Shown here one piece after another: positions 13,675-22,472 of a DNA stretch of 35,333 nt. This DNA comes from Candidatus Ulvibacter alkanivorans (GTDB taxonomy: Bacteria > Bacteroidota > Bacteroidia > Flavobacteriales > Flavobacteriaceae). The DNA is taken from the NCBI RefSeq assembly GCF_003333325.1, contig NZ_QOLC01000031.1:1-35333 (forward strand), read 5' to 3'. Each line of letters begins with the position of its first letter. Positions within the stretch are counted from its first letter, which is position 1. A model generated the notes under the pieces. It saw only the letters and a program-made list of their open reading frames with translations, was not told the DNA's origin and did no database searches. The translations under genes and the position numbers were made by a program.

Positions 13675-15351
13675 TTATGTTTTCTTCGGAAGAAGTAATT
13701 GCAATAGCGCCGCGATTCCCATCACGAGAAGACAGCCCACCAGATTGAGCCATAAATAAGGCATGAGGTCTATCCACCAAATGTAAATAACGATCAACTG
13801 TGTAACGATCGCCGCCAAAAAAGTGGCTCGACTCTTTACAAACTTGATAAAGAACGCTAATAAAAAGATTCCTAAAACGTTTCCGTAGAAAATAGAACCA
13901 ATAATGTTTACCAACTGAATTAAGTTATCAAATAGATTGGCTACACAGGCCACTCCTATAGCGATAAGACCCCAAAGTAATGTAAACCAACGTGACGCAC
14001 TTACATAGTGTTTTTCATCACGACCTTGTACGTTGCGTTTATACAGGTCGATCGCGGTAGTCGACCCTAAGGCATTTAGTTCGGAAGCCGTCGATGACAT
14101 AGCAGCACTCAATATCACCGCCAATAACAAGCCTATTAGTCCGCGCGGCAGGTTGTTCAGAATAAAATGAATAAAGACATAATCCTTATCGTTGGTCTCG
14201 GCGTTGGGATTGGCTTTTTTGATCAATTCTTTCGACTGCACTCTTAGTTCATCCTCGGTGATATTGATGATCTGTATTTCTTCCATCAACATCTCTTGTT
14301 CCTCCGGGTTAGTGGTTTGGGCATACGAAATTTGTTTTTCTGAAAGTTGTGTGTCTAATCGTTGTTTCTCAGCTTCCAATGCTTCGTATTCTTGCGCATA
14401 GCTAGAATTCATGACATCGTTAACCGCAGCCGGGTTGAAATGTAAGGGAGAAGCATTGAATTGATAAAAAACAAACACCATAACACCCACTAACAGTATA
14501 AAAAACTGCATTGGTACCTTTAATAGACCGTTAAAGATCAAGCCCATCTGACTCTGTTTTACAGAGCTGCCGGAAAGATATCGTTGCACCTGACTTTGAT
14601 CGGTACCAAAATAGGAGAGGGCTAAGAAGCTTCCACCTATAATACCGCTCCAAAATGTATAACGGTTGTCGAAATCGAATGAAAAATCTAAGACTTCCAT
14701 CTTTCCGTTGGCTCCTGCAATATCAAGTGCTTTCGAAAATGAGATGTCGAGCGGGAGGTAATTCAGAATTAATAAAAAAGCGATCATCATTCCACCAAAG
14801 ATCACCGCCATTTGTTGTTTTTGGGTAACGCTTACCGCTTTCGTGCCACCACTTACGGTGTAAATAATAACCAATACACCTATGATTATATTTAATTGAA
14901 TCAAATTCCAGCCTAATACGGCCGATAATATAATTGCCGGAGCGAAGATGGTAATACCGGCAGCCAGCCCACGTTGAATTAAAAAAAGTATGGCGGTAAG
15001 TGTACGGGTTTTAAGATCGAATCGACCTTCTAAATATTCATAGGCAGTAAATACCTTTAATCGATGATAAATAGGTATAAAGACCAAACAGATAACCACC
15101 ATTGCAATGGGTAATCCAAAGTAGAATTGAACAAAGCCCATCCCATCGTGAAACGCTTGCCCAGGTGTCGATAAAAAGGTAATGGCACTGGCTTGAGTCG
15201 CCATGACCGAAAGTCCGATGGTCCACCATTTAGCCTCATTGCCACCCTTTAAGTAGTCGGTAACGTTCTTGCTGCCGCGTGCTTTGTAGGTTCCGTAAAG
15301 CACGATAAATAATAAGGTGCCAATAAGTACGATCCAATCTATCTGCTCCAT
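13675..15351 (-). CDS. Sodium:solute symporter with a coiled-coil loop insertion
   Basis: A 558-aa member of the SSS (LeuT-fold) family that uses the sodium gradient to import a solute. Conserved features are ATQASAITFLSTPGQAF (51-67), SGGTKAVSVTQKQQ (167-180), SYFGTDQSQVQRYLS (246-260) and ILSAAMSSTASELNALGSTT (413-432). About 13 membrane helices are expected. Unusual is a hydrophilic, Glu/Gln/Leu-rich loop at about 311-390 with coiled-coil character between helices. The gene directly follows the 36-aa membrane protein (stop then ATG) in the PIG-L operon; the solute is probably a sugar or amino sugar linked to that deacetylase, which is inference. No terminator of its own is obvious. Confidence 0.92.
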   Translation of the reverse strand: MEQIDWIVLIGTLLFIVLYGTYKARGSKNVTDYLKGGNEAKWWTIGLSVMATQASAITFLSTPGQAFHDGMGFVQFYFGLPIAMVVICLVFIPIYHRLKVFTAYEYLEGRFDLKTRTLTAILFLIQRGLAAGITIFAPAIILSAVLGWNLIQLNIIIGVLVIIYTVSGGTKAVSVTQKQQMAVIFGGMMIAFLLILNYLPLDISFSKALDIAGANGKMEVLDFSFDFDNRYTFWSGIIGGSFLALSYFGTDQSQVQRYLSGSSVKQSQMGLIFNGLLKVPMQFFILLVGVMVFVFYQFNASPLHFNPAAVNDVMNSSYAQEYEALEAEKQRLDTQLSEKQISYAQTTNPEEQEMLMEEIQIINITEDELRVQSKELIKKANPNAETNDKDYVFIHFILNNLPRGLIGLLLAVILSAAMSSTASELNALGSTTAIDLYKRNVQGRDEKHYVSASRWFTLLWGLIAIGVACVANLFDNLIQLVNIIGSIFYGNVLGIFLLAFFIKFVKSRATFLAAIVTQLIVIYIWWIDLMPYLWLNLVGCLLVMGIAALLQLLLPKKT

Positions 15352-15462
15352 CTATGCGTACAATTGCGTTATCCAATAAAAAAATAGGATATAGAGTGCA
15401 TTACAAAGTAATACGAGTGTATACTTCCACTTCCATACGTATTTTTGCGGTTGTTCGTTCAT
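15352..15462 (-). CDS. 36-aa single-pass membrane protein, candidate symporter subunit
   Basis: The frame from ATG 15462 to TAG 15352 encodes 36 residues: polar basic start (MNEQPQKYVWKWK), one hydrophobic helix (YTLVLLCNALYILFFYW, 14-30) and a short tail ITQLYA. Its stop codon is immediately followed by the symporter ATG, and its ATG is one base after the PIG-L stop. Such packing leaves no doubt that this frame lies inside one operon and supports it as a gene. Several SSS transporters have small membrane partners (YhdT with PanF, DUF485 with ActP, DUF4212 proteins), so a subunit role is a reasonable inference. It matches no family I can name. Confidence 0.78.
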   Translation of the reverse strand: MNEQPQKYVWKWKYTLVLLCNALYILFFYWITQLYA

Positions 15463-15463
15463 G

Positions 15464-17953
15464 CTAATTTCCTAATGAGAGCAAGTTAGCAAATAATCGA
15501 TACGCACCGGCCACACCTGCGGGTAATTCTCTAAAAAAGCTCAATCCGGTGTACACGTAATGGCCTTTTCCATATTCAGCCACAAGCAATGCGCCCTGTG
15601 TTTCAGGATAGTCTGTGTCTGCCATACCCAATATAGGGGTGAATTCTGAAGCCCATTCGTTAGGAAAATAGAGTCCGCGCTCCTGTACCCAACCTTCAAA
15701 ATCGGCTGCGGTAATTTTATTGGGTTTGTTCAACACTTGGTGATCGGGAGCTAGAATATTCACTTCGGAAAATTCATCGGTCACACGATCTCTCGATAAG
15801 GTTAAGGAGTAAGGTGCCAGCGACTCGGTTACCAATCGATGACTTGTATTGTACTGAAGCACCAGTGTTCCGCCATTTTCCACATAGTTATTTAGCACCG
15901 ATTGTTTAAAGGCTAATTCCGGAACGGTATTATAGGCTCGAATACCAACAACGATGGCGTCAAAGTTTTTTAAATTCTGAAGCGTGATCTCATTTGGAGC
16001 AATGCTAGTAACCTCGTAACCAATTTGTTTTAAACTTTCCGGAATTGCATCTCCGGCTCCTTCTATGTAACCAATCTGTTCACCTTCTTTATCGATGTTA
16101 ATATGCACGACCTTAGCTTCCGAAGGTAACAATACACGCTGATACGGAATATGATCATAATCTATAGAGATCAATTCTTTATCGTAAAATTTGTTATTTA
16201 ACTGCACGAGAGGTTTGATAAGACCTTCACTTTGCTCTTTAGGCGGTTTCACAGTAAATAGTACGGTTTGTGTTTCGCCTACACGTGAGAGTGAGAAGGT
16301 ATGTTGTGCGGGTATAACACTCCAGCCTATTGGATGCCCTAATGCTACAGTTCCACTAAGGTTATCGCGTCCTGCCCTTACAGTTACAGGTATAGTTTTC
16401 TCGTCATCACTGGCAAAGATCCATACCTTTTCATCAATGCTGCTAGTAACTTCAGGAAGCACCTCTAATGGCTGATACACCTCGCCGTCTACAGGATCGT
16501 TGTATTTATAAACCACATTTCTTGTGATCGATAACTCAGATCGACCCAGTTGTAATTCAAATACCACTTGTTCGGGTGCGGGAGTTTCTGGCAACCCTAT
16601 AAGCGCTTCTGGAGCACTGTACATTCCTAAACTTCCTTTTTCGTTTAACCAATAAGGCCCTGAATTACTAGTACTTTCTGAAGTTATTGTCGATTCAATA
16701 GTGATCCCTTGATTTGGTAGTAAACTTTCATTAGTAGCTCGAATTGTGCTGCCGGAGGCTGTAGTGATCGCACGAAGCGTAACAGGGTAACTACCACGAT
16801 TTATGGCTTCAAAGGTTACTTTATACGTGTCCTTAGGGTTAATGGCACTTGTTTCTGATATTGCCTCTACAAAGATGCCTCCACAATCTAGTATAAGCTG
16901 TTCTAATTGGGCAAGTTTAATGGTTCGCCAATGATCGTCCTTTAGCTGTTTCACCAATTCGTAGGCTTGTAACAAGGGTTGAAGCATGGTTGACGGATCT
17001 TGAAAATCGAAGTTCTTCTCTAACGGGTATAAGATCGCCCCAATGGTCTCACCACCTTCCAATCTTGACCAACTCGTATCGATTCCTTCAAACAGACTCT
17101 TTTTTTCTTCCGGAAAATCTCCCTTTAAAAATTCTAGATATTCGGTCTGACTTCCGCGCGATCCGGTACTGCCAAATCCTTGCGACTTGTGCATACTTCG
17201 GCTCAAAGACGCGATTTCACCGTTTGAAAGCCCTAGCGCCGGATAGAAATTGCCGGTTTCCACTTCCACCAAATTCGATTTATCTGCCGCTTCAAACTTC
17301 TCCCTGCTTCCGTAGAACCACCAAGACGTGTTAAAAAATAAACGTTTAGGTTGCCATGTTCCGAAGCGAACCGCAGAATTAGGATACTTGGTCGCATCGT
17401 TTACCAGATCGAAGGCTTCATAACTAAGCATGGCCGACGAAGTATGATGTCCATGTGTACTTCCCGGACTTCGGTGGTCGAACCGATTAATGATCACATC
17501 GGGCTTGAACTTTCGTATGGCTCGTACGACATCGCCTAATACTTCATCTTTGTTCCAAATTTCCAACGTTTCATCGGGATGTTTGGAATATCCAAAGTCA
17601 TTGGCTCGGGTAAACAACTGTTCGCCACCGTCTACGCGCCGTGCAGCTAATAATTCCTGTGTGCGAATTACTCCTAGGAGTTCTCGAATTTCGGGTCCTA
17701 TAAGGTTTTGTCCGCCGTCACCTCGTGTTAAAGATAGATATGCTGTGCGTGCTTTTACATCGTTCGACAGATAGGAAATTAATCGTGTGTTTTCGTCATC
17801 GGGATGCGCAGCGATATAAAGCGCCGATCCGATAAAATTTAATTTCTGAAGGTTGTGATATATTTCTGAAGTAGTTGGTTTTTGAGGAGCTTGGCAAAGT
17901 ACATGGGTCGTACATAAAAAGGTCAAGACCACGGAAGCAAAAAGGTTTCGCAT
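15464..17953 (-). CDS. Secreted PIG-L family deacetylase with C-terminal GATase-like region
   Basis: An exported protein of 829 aa. After a signal peptide (about 1-20) comes a PIG-L/LmbE domain (about 40-300), with AAHPDDE (H50, D52, D53, E54) and THGHHTSSA (H169/H170) as zinc ligands; PIG-L enzymes remove acetyl groups from N-acetyl sugars. The middle (about 340-610) is beta-rich, with NEW3/Ig-like strands. The last about 200 residues contain FDAIVVGIRAYNTVP and YVENGGTLVLQYNT, like a ThuA/GATase fold. It is far longer than the 220-300 aa of simple PIG-L enzymes. It is followed by a 36-aa membrane protein and an SSS importer with 1- and 0-base spacing, suggesting extracellular or periplasmic processing of an acetylated sugar and uptake of the product. 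Confidence 0.9.
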   Translation of the reverse strand: MRNLFASVVLTFLCTTHVLCQAPQKPTTSEIYHNLQKLNFIGSALYIAAHPDDENTRLISYLSNDVKARTAYLSLTRGDGGQNLIGPEIRELLGVIRTQELLAARRVDGGEQLFTRANDFGYSKHPDETLEIWNKDEVLGDVVRAIRKFKPDVIINRFDHRSPGSTHGHHTSSAMLSYEAFDLVNDATKYPNSAVRFGTWQPKRLFFNTSWWFYGSREKFEAADKSNLVEVETGNFYPALGLSNGEIASLSRSMHKSQGFGSTGSRGSQTEYLEFLKGDFPEEKKSLFEGIDTSWSRLEGGETIGAILYPLEKNFDFQDPSTMLQPLLQAYELVKQLKDDHWRTIKLAQLEQLILDCGGIFVEAISETSAINPKDTYKVTFEAINRGSYPVTLRAITTASGSTIRATNESLLPNQGITIESTITSESTSNSGPYWLNEKGSLGMYSAPEALIGLPETPAPEQVVFELQLGRSELSITRNVVYKYNDPVDGEVYQPLEVLPEVTSSIDEKVWIFASDDEKTIPVTVRAGRDNLSGTVALGHPIGWSVIPAQHTFSLSRVGETQTVLFTVKPPKEQSEGLIKPLVQLNNKFYDKELISIDYDHIPYQRVLLPSEAKVVHINIDKEGEQIGYIEGAGDAIPESLKQIGYEVTSIAPNEITLQNLKNFDAIVVGIRAYNTVPELAFKQSVLNNYVENGGTLVLQYNTSHRLVTESLAPYSLTLSRDRVTDEFSEVNILAPDHQVLNKPNKITAADFEGWVQERGLYFPNEWASEFTPILGMADTDYPETQGALLVAEYGKGHYVYTGLSFFRELPAGVAGAYRLFANLLSLGN

Positions 17954-17985
17954 GCTAATTTTTTCGAAGATGAATTGTTGTTGAC

Positions 17986-17993
17986 CAAATATA
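17986..17993 (-). promoter_or_regulatory. -7 element TATATTTG of the PIG-L operon
   Basis: Exact TAnnTTTG on the minus strand, 32 bases before the ATG at 17953, in the short gap after the MscS gene. No TTG at the preferred -33 spacing. It suggests the PIG-L operon has its own promoter separate from the MscS unit. Confidence 0.45.
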
Positions 17994-18012
17994 CCGAAAA
18001 AGGAAAAAGTGC

Positions 18013-18579
18013 TTAATCTATTGGCTGTTCTTTAACATTTTCGTCAAGATCGTCATCATCGCCGGTCATTAATGGAATTTCATCCGGTTTAATCACGGTA
18101 ACTCCTTTCTGAAGCAGCATACTGTTAGGATACGCAATAATCTCATCACTATTGGTACGTAAGATAATTTGAAAGGCCTTGATATCTTCAATTATACCTT
18201 CGTACGGATATTCTTTGTCGTGTATTTTTACATAATCTCCAATTTTATAAGGAAACGTAAAGAACATGATCACGCCGCTGGTAATATTACTTAAAATAGA
18301 CCATTGAGCGAAAAAACCTATACCAATAACGGCAAATACCGAAGACATCACCCAGCCAAGATCTTTAAATTCAACACCCCAGATCAAGATCAACCCAAGG
18401 ATAATCATAAAGATCATGGCGAAATCGATATACTTAATAATCAATCCTGTTCGGTGCTCCACCTTTTCCGATTTTCGAGCAAATCGTTTTACTAGTCGTA
18501 CCAACAATAATCGTAGTACAAGAAAGAAGAGGATGACGACACCCGATTCCAACAGTTCTAAAAAATAACCTTTGAGCAT
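18013..18579 (-). CDS. Small MscS-type mechanosensitive channel
   Basis: A 188-aa MscS-family protein that opens under membrane tension to release ions during hypo-osmotic shock. The first about 70 residues give two helices, followed by a pore-lining helix (VMSSVFAVIGIGFFAQWSIL, about 76-95), the SNITSGVIMF segment, and a beta-domain with GDYVKI and YEGIIEDI, then the C-terminal DEIIAYPNSMLLQKGV strand typical of MscS. It is short, and the large MscS vestibule domain is truncated to an acidic tail (GDDDDLDENVKEQPID). It is 5 bases after the lipoprotein gene, at the end of the six-gene unit. Confidence 0.9.
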   Translation of the reverse strand: MLKGYFLELLESGVVILFFLVLRLLLVRLVKRFARKSEKVEHRTGLIIKYIDFAMIFMIILGLILIWGVEFKDLGWVMSSVFAVIGIGFFAQWSILSNITSGVIMFFTFPYKIGDYVKIHDKEYPYEGIIEDIKAFQIILRTNSDEIIAYPNSMLLQKGVTVIKPDEIPLMTGDDDDLDENVKEQPID

Positions 18580-18584
18580 ATTGT

Positions 18585-19523
18585 TTAGTTTAAGCCTAAT
18601 GAATCGCGTAACACGAGATGGCGATTAAGGTTTTGTTCCCAGTAAGCTGATTTTATGCGATGCATCTTTGTTGCGGTAGTTTTAAGTCGTGTTGTATCTC
18701 CTTCTCGTCCGGCGATGGTCTCTTCCCATTTTTCGATCTCATAAGGAAACGTACTGTTAAAATACAATGTAAGTTGCCGTTGCAGATCGGTATAGGTTAT
18801 GGTATAGACCGAAAGTGAATCTCCCTGTTTTAAACTGCTTAACGCCGCATGTGCTTTGGGGTCTTTGTGTCGTAATCGAAAATACTCAAACGAGGGTATG
18901 ATCATGTGTTCGCCGGTTGGAAGCTCCTCGGGATTAATTCGAACTAAATTCCAGAGTTCATCTTCTAACCAAGTACGTTGTAATTGTATGGAAGGATTCG
19001 ATTCCCCTTCAAAATACGAATGCACTTGAAGCTCAAAATCGTCACGATTGTTCATCTGCATATAAACCTGTCCACACCATTCTTGAACCGAATTAGTAAT
19101 TTTTAACGCATGCCCTTGTGTTTGTATCGGACTAAACGTACTGCTCATAATCGAATACGGATACAAACCGGTATTAAATTTTTTGGTAGCATTTAATTTT
19201 AGCACCGAAATATTTTCTTCGGAATAGGTATCCGCTTTTACTTGTTCTTCAGGTAGGAAATCTTCAGTAACGAATACGGTAACAGCAGTCCCGTCACGCA
19301 ATTCCCCATAGCGTTCTTGCGATAGTTTAAACGAGGTGATCTCGCCCTCACCCGAATACCAATATTGTTTAAATGCTTCGGAAAGTACACGCTGCTTTTC
19401 TGCTTTCGCATCTGCTTCTTGATCACTAGGGGTTGAAACTGTTTGTGTTTCTTCAGAATTACCACAAGCAGCACACAAAGCAAATAACAGGACGATCGTA
19501 AATACCTTGCAATAGCGTAACAT
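18585..19523 (-). CDS. Lipoprotein, unknown function
   Basis: A 312-aa lipoprotein: hydrophobic signal (VFTIVLLFALCAAC) with the lipobox ending at C20 and Asn/Ser after it. The rest is soluble and beta-rich (EAFKQYWYSGEGEITSFKLS, RYGELRDGTAVTVFVTEDF, QLQRTWLEDELWNLVRINPE) with no membrane helix. I do not recognise the family by function. Such proteins are sometimes labelled as Maf homologues because they sit beside maf; this one has none of the Maf motifs. It lies between maf (34-base gap) and MscS (5-base gap), suggesting an envelope role. Function is not known. Confidence 0.82.
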   Translation of the reverse strand: MLRYCKVFTIVLLFALCAACGNSEETQTVSTPSDQEADAKAEKQRVLSEAFKQYWYSGEGEITSFKLSQERYGELRDGTAVTVFVTEDFLPEEQVKADTYSEENISVLKLNATKKFNTGLYPYSIMSSTFSPIQTQGHALKITNSVQEWCGQVYMQMNNRDDFELQVHSYFEGESNPSIQLQRTWLEDELWNLVRINPEELPTGEHMIIPSFEYFRLRHKDPKAHAALSSLKQGDSLSVYTITYTDLQRQLTLYFNSTFPYEIEKWEETIAGREGDTTRLKTTATKMHRIKSAYWEQNLNRHLVLRDSLGLN

Positions 19524-19557
19524 ATATGCTTTATTTTTCAGTAAATGTAGTATTAAA

Positions 19558-20145
19558 TCAGCGGGAAGCCAATTGGATTAACGTTTTATACACCAAATGT
19601 GTTGGCAATCCCATTACATTAAAATAGGATCCTTCTATTCGGTCTATTCCAATATAACCAATCCATTCTTGAATCCCATAGCTTCCGGCCTTATCGTATG
19701 GGGTATACGTTTGTAGGTAGTAATCAATCTCTTCTTGCGACAGTTCTTTAAACCACACCTTGGTGCGATCGTTCACAGTTTCTTGAAACCGAGTGCTCGT
19801 AAAACAGACCGAAGTTATAACCTCATGCATATTTCCACTTAGCGAACGCAACATGGCTTGCGCTTCGTTTTGGTTGTTTGGTTTTCCAACAGCTTTTCCA
19901 TCTTTCCAGACAATAGTATCGCTGGTTATTAATAGGTCATCCGCTTTTAAGTCGGTAAACACCGAGGCCTTAAGTTGTGCCAAATAATCGGTGATTTCGG
20001 CGCCTTTTAGATGGTTGGGGTAAGTTTCTTCTACTTGGCGCACATCGATCGTAAAATCGAGGTCCAATTCCTTAAAAAAATGATGTCGCCTGGGAGAGCC
20101 CGATGCGAGAATTATCGAAAAGTCTTTAACAATTTCTTTCAGCAT
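19558..20145 (-). CDS. maf: Maf family nucleoside triphosphate pyrophosphatase
   Basis: A 195-aa Maf protein that hydrolyses non-canonical or excess dTTP/UTP-type nucleotides to the monophosphate, cleaning the nucleotide pool. IILASGSPRR (11-20) is the substrate-binding loop, SDTIVW (75-80) holds the catalytic Asp, and YDKAGSYGIQE and GSYFNVMGLP form the rest of the pocket. The start at 20145 leaves a gap of 2 bases after the UbiA stop, supporting it. It lies inside the KdsC-UbiA-maf-lipoprotein-mscS unit. Preferred nucleotide is not readable with certainty. Confidence 0.94.
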   Translation of the reverse strand: MLKEIVKDFSIILASGSPRRHHFFKELDLDFTIDVRQVEETYPNHLKGAEITDYLAQLKASVFTDLKADDLLITSDTIVWKDGKAVGKPNNQNEAQAMLRSLSGNMHEVITSVCFTSTRFQETVNDRTKVWFKELSQEEIDYYLQTYTPYDKAGSYGIQEWIGYIGIDRIEGSYFNVMGLPTHLVYKTLIQLASR

Positions 20146-20147
20146 AA

Positions 20148-21059
20148 TTAAACGATCACAAATTTATACAGCACAAACGAGCACATGCCCGTGAACATAA
20201 CACCTTTTAACAGCGAAGAAAGTTGTGCATAGTCTTTTTGTTTTTCGGCCGTCCAAGCTTTGACAAGGGCGTAAAAAAGCGGAGCCAGAACAACTAATAA
20301 AAAGTACAATACCGCAACTTGATAGGAGTAGAGATAATTGTACATGTAAATTACTAAGAGCACAATAGTCACCAATAACAACACAAAAACCAAGGTTATC
20401 GTCCTCTTTCTGCCAATCGCAATTGGAAGGGTGTTCATTCCACCGTTCTTATCCCCATTAATGTCTTCCAAGTCCTTAACGATCTCGCGAATAAAATTGA
20501 TCACGAATGCAAAGGCTGCATACTGCAATAAAATTATAAAAATACCCGAATGGATTTCTTGGTTGTAAGTGGTGATGGTCGGTAGAAGGTCGAAAATGCC
20601 TACGATCAAAATGCTCATCGCCACCAATATCGATATAAGTATGTTCCCAATTAGCACAATGGATTTCAAGTAGGAAGCATATAAATACAATAACGCCGCG
20701 ATTATAATAAATAGGGCAGAGAACCCGGGTTTACCTATACGATTGGATAAATAAAAACCTATTGCAACCCCAACCACTGTACACATAAAATATAATGTGG
20801 TTGCTGTTTTCTCCGTAATCTTAACGCCTACTAATAACCGCTGTGGTTTATTTATGCGATCAATTTCCACGTCGTAAATGTCGTTTATGATGTTTCCACC
20901 GGCGGCAATACAAACGGTCGCAAGAATGAGGAGGCTAAAATCAAGCCTTGTTAAGGCCAAACTAGCCTGCATAGGTTCAAACAACCCGTAGCGAACTAAT
21001 AACTGCACCAATGCGATCATGAGCAGATTAGGAAGTCTAATTAAACGCAGATACTTCAA
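20148..21059 (-). CDS. UbiA family prenyltransferase (geranylgeranylglycerol-phosphate type)
   Basis: A 303-aa integral membrane enzyme with about 8-9 helices that attaches an isoprenoid chain to an aromatic or glycerol-phosphate acceptor. The first Asp-rich motif is NDIYDVEID (N59, D60, D63, D67), and the second is KDLEDINGD (D196, D199, D203), for the Mg-diphosphate. In Flavobacteriia this subgroup is usually called geranylgeranylglycerol-phosphate geranylgeranyltransferase, but the acceptor is not shown by sequence; quinone or lipid synthesis are alternatives. It follows kdsC-like by 3 bases and precedes maf by 2 bases. Confidence 0.9.
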   Translation of the reverse strand: MKYLRLIRLPNLLMIALVQLLVRYGLFEPMQASLALTRLDFSLLILATVCIAAGGNIINDIYDVEIDRINKPQRLLVGVKITEKTATTLYFMCTVVGVAIGFYLSNRIGKPGFSALFIIIAALLYLYASYLKSIVLIGNILISILVAMSILIVGIFDLLPTITTYNQEIHSGIFIILLQYAAFAFVINFIREIVKDLEDINGDKNGGMNTLPIAIGRKRTITLVFVLLLVTIVLLVIYMYNYLYSYQVAVLYFLLVVLAPLFYALVKAWTAEKQKDYAQLSSLLKGVMFTGMCSFVLYKFVIV

Positions 21060-21062
21060 GGG

Positions 21063-21596
21063 TTAATCGTATTTAGCACTTGCTTTTTCAGCATTTATCC
21101 ATTTACCTTGTACTTTTAAGACTTGTTCGATCACATCACGAACACAGCCTTTGCCTCCTTTTTTATGCGATACATAGGTTGCGATCTTTTTGATCTCGGG
21201 CACTGCATCTTGAGGACAACAAGGCAGACCAATTTCCTGCATTACGTACAGGTCTGGAATATCATCGCCCATAAAGAGAACGTTTTCGTACTTAATTCCG
21301 TGTGCTGCTGCGTATTCTTGTAATGTGTCACTCTTGTGATGTGCGCCTAAGAAGATATCTTTAATGCCTAAGCCAAGCAATCGCGTACGCACTCCTTCGT
21401 TGGTGCCTCCACTAATAATACATACATTAAATCCTTTTTCCAATGCGGTTTTTAAGGCAAATCCGTCCTTAGTATGCATCGTACGGTACATCTCTCCTTC
21501 GGTGGTGATGCTAATGGTTCCATCGGTTAAGACGCCGTCGACATCAAAGACGAAAGTGGTAATGTGTTGTAAGTATTCTTTATAGCTTTTTTCCAT
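21063..21596 (-). CDS. kdsC: KdsC-like HAD phosphatase (Kdo-8-phosphate phosphatase type)
   Basis: A 177-aa HAD enzyme of the C0 (capless) type that acts as a tetramer and removes phosphate from 3-deoxy-D-manno-octulosonate 8-phosphate for LPS. Motif I is FDVDGVLTDG (D18, D20), motif II ISGGTNEG (61-68), motif III includes K88, and motif IV is FMGDDIPDL (D111, D112). Length and motifs fit KdsC; a related sugar-phosphate substrate remains possible. The 5' end overlaps the DUF2520 gene by 17 bases, and UbiA begins 3 bases after the stop, so it is translationally coupled on both sides. Confidence 0.9.
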   Translation of the reverse strand: MEKSYKEYLQHITTFVFDVDGVLTDGTISITTEGEMYRTMHTKDGFALKTALEKGFNVCIISGGTNEGVRTRLLGLGIKDIFLGAHHKSDTLQEYAAAHGIKYENVLFMGDDIPDLYVMQEIGLPCCPQDAVPEIKKIATYVSHKKGGKGCVRDVIEQVLKVQGKWINAEKASAKYD

Positions 21597-22344
21597 AGGT
21601 GGTTTCTATCGCTTGCGTAAGTTGGGTGTATAATTCTTTGTACGGACTATCTTTTAACAAATGTACGTGTTTTTCGATAGTCTTGCGGTCGTTGCGTTTT
21701 GCCGGACCTGTTTGTGCTTCGGAAGGAGATAGGGTCTCGATCTTATGAGCCGTTTCTAATATTAATGGTTTTAGCAGTTCAAAATTTAGATGGTTCTTAG
21801 CTAGTAATTCTTCTGAAACCGTATATAGGTAATTCACGAAATTATTCACGAATACAGCCGACACATGAAGTTTAGCGCGTTCTTCCGAAGAAATTTCAAC
21901 AACGATTTCAGAAATAGTACTTCCTAATTGTCGTAAAAGCCCTAAGTCTTCGGGAGCACTAGCTTCTATACATATTGGCACCTTGTCTAAAGCAATTGTT
22001 CGTTGCTTAGAAAAAGTTTGCAATGGATACAAAACACCCATTCTGTTTTGATTGCTAAGTGCATCCATCGCTACGCCTCCCGAGGTATGAACAATTAACT
22101 GATCACGAAGTGGAAGGGTTGCAGAAAAACTTTCGATCGCGTCATCGGGAATCCCTAAAATATAGACATCGGCTTCTTTTATTTCTGAAAGTTGCGTCGT
22201 GAAAGGGATGGCTTGCAATGTTTTAGGTAGTTGCATGGCAGTGCGATTAAACACTTGCATTACCGAAACTTGCTCGCTTTCAGCCATTGCCCTGCAAAGG
22301 TGACTATTTACATTTCCGAAGCCTAAAAATACCACTTTGATCAT
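21580..22344 (-). CDS. DUF2520 / Rossmann-like NADP-binding protein
   Basis: A 254-aa protein of the Rossmann-like plus DUF2520 group, related to F420-dependent and pyrroline-5-carboxylate reductase-like oxidoreductases. The nucleotide-binding start is MIKVVFLGFGNVNSHL; VYILGIPDDAIE and LIVHTSGGVAMDAL follow, and the helical DUF2520 half contains VFVNNFVNYLYTVSEELL. I chose ATG 22344 over one 10 codons upstream because the Rossmann strand begins directly after it. It is the first gene of a tight leftward six-gene unit, overlapping kdsC by 17 bases. The reaction is unknown. Confidence 0.88.
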   Translation of the reverse strand: MIKVVFLGFGNVNSHLCRAMAESEQVSVMQVFNRTAMQLPKTLQAIPFTTQLSEIKEADVYILGIPDDAIESFSATLPLRDQLIVHTSGGVAMDALSNQNRMGVLYPLQTFSKQRTIALDKVPICIEASAPEDLGLLRQLGSTISEIVVEISSEERAKLHVSAVFVNNFVNYLYTVSEELLAKNHLNFELLKPLILETAHKIETLSPSEAQTGPAKRNDRKTIEKHVHLLKDSPYKELYTQLTQAIETTYGKKL

Positions 22345-22447
22345 TGAGGCTAAGGTAAAAACTTTTTTATGCAAATGGTAGATGCATGACCTATTTTATA
22401 ATTAGATACCTTAACATCTTTACTTAGTAAATATGACTGCAATTCAC

Positions 22448-22455
22448 TATTTTTG
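22448..22455 (+). promoter_or_regulatory. -7 element TATTTTTG of the ccsBA gene
   Basis: Exact TAnnTTTG, 17 bases before the ATG at 22473, giving a leader of about 10-14 bases. The -33 region shows only TTA instead of TTG. It lies in a divergent gap with the DUF2520 unit. Confidence 0.5.
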
Positions 22456-22472
22456 CCCCAAAATTCACCCTC

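Noticed and set aside
16191..17774. Several open frames of 60-114 aa on the plus strand opposite the PIG-L gene
   Set aside because: They are antisense shadows of a well-supported coding sequence; their proteins show no domain or signal feature.
18585..19523. Second Maf protein
   Set aside because: No ASGSPRR loop or catalytic Asp motif; it is a lipoprotein next to the real maf.
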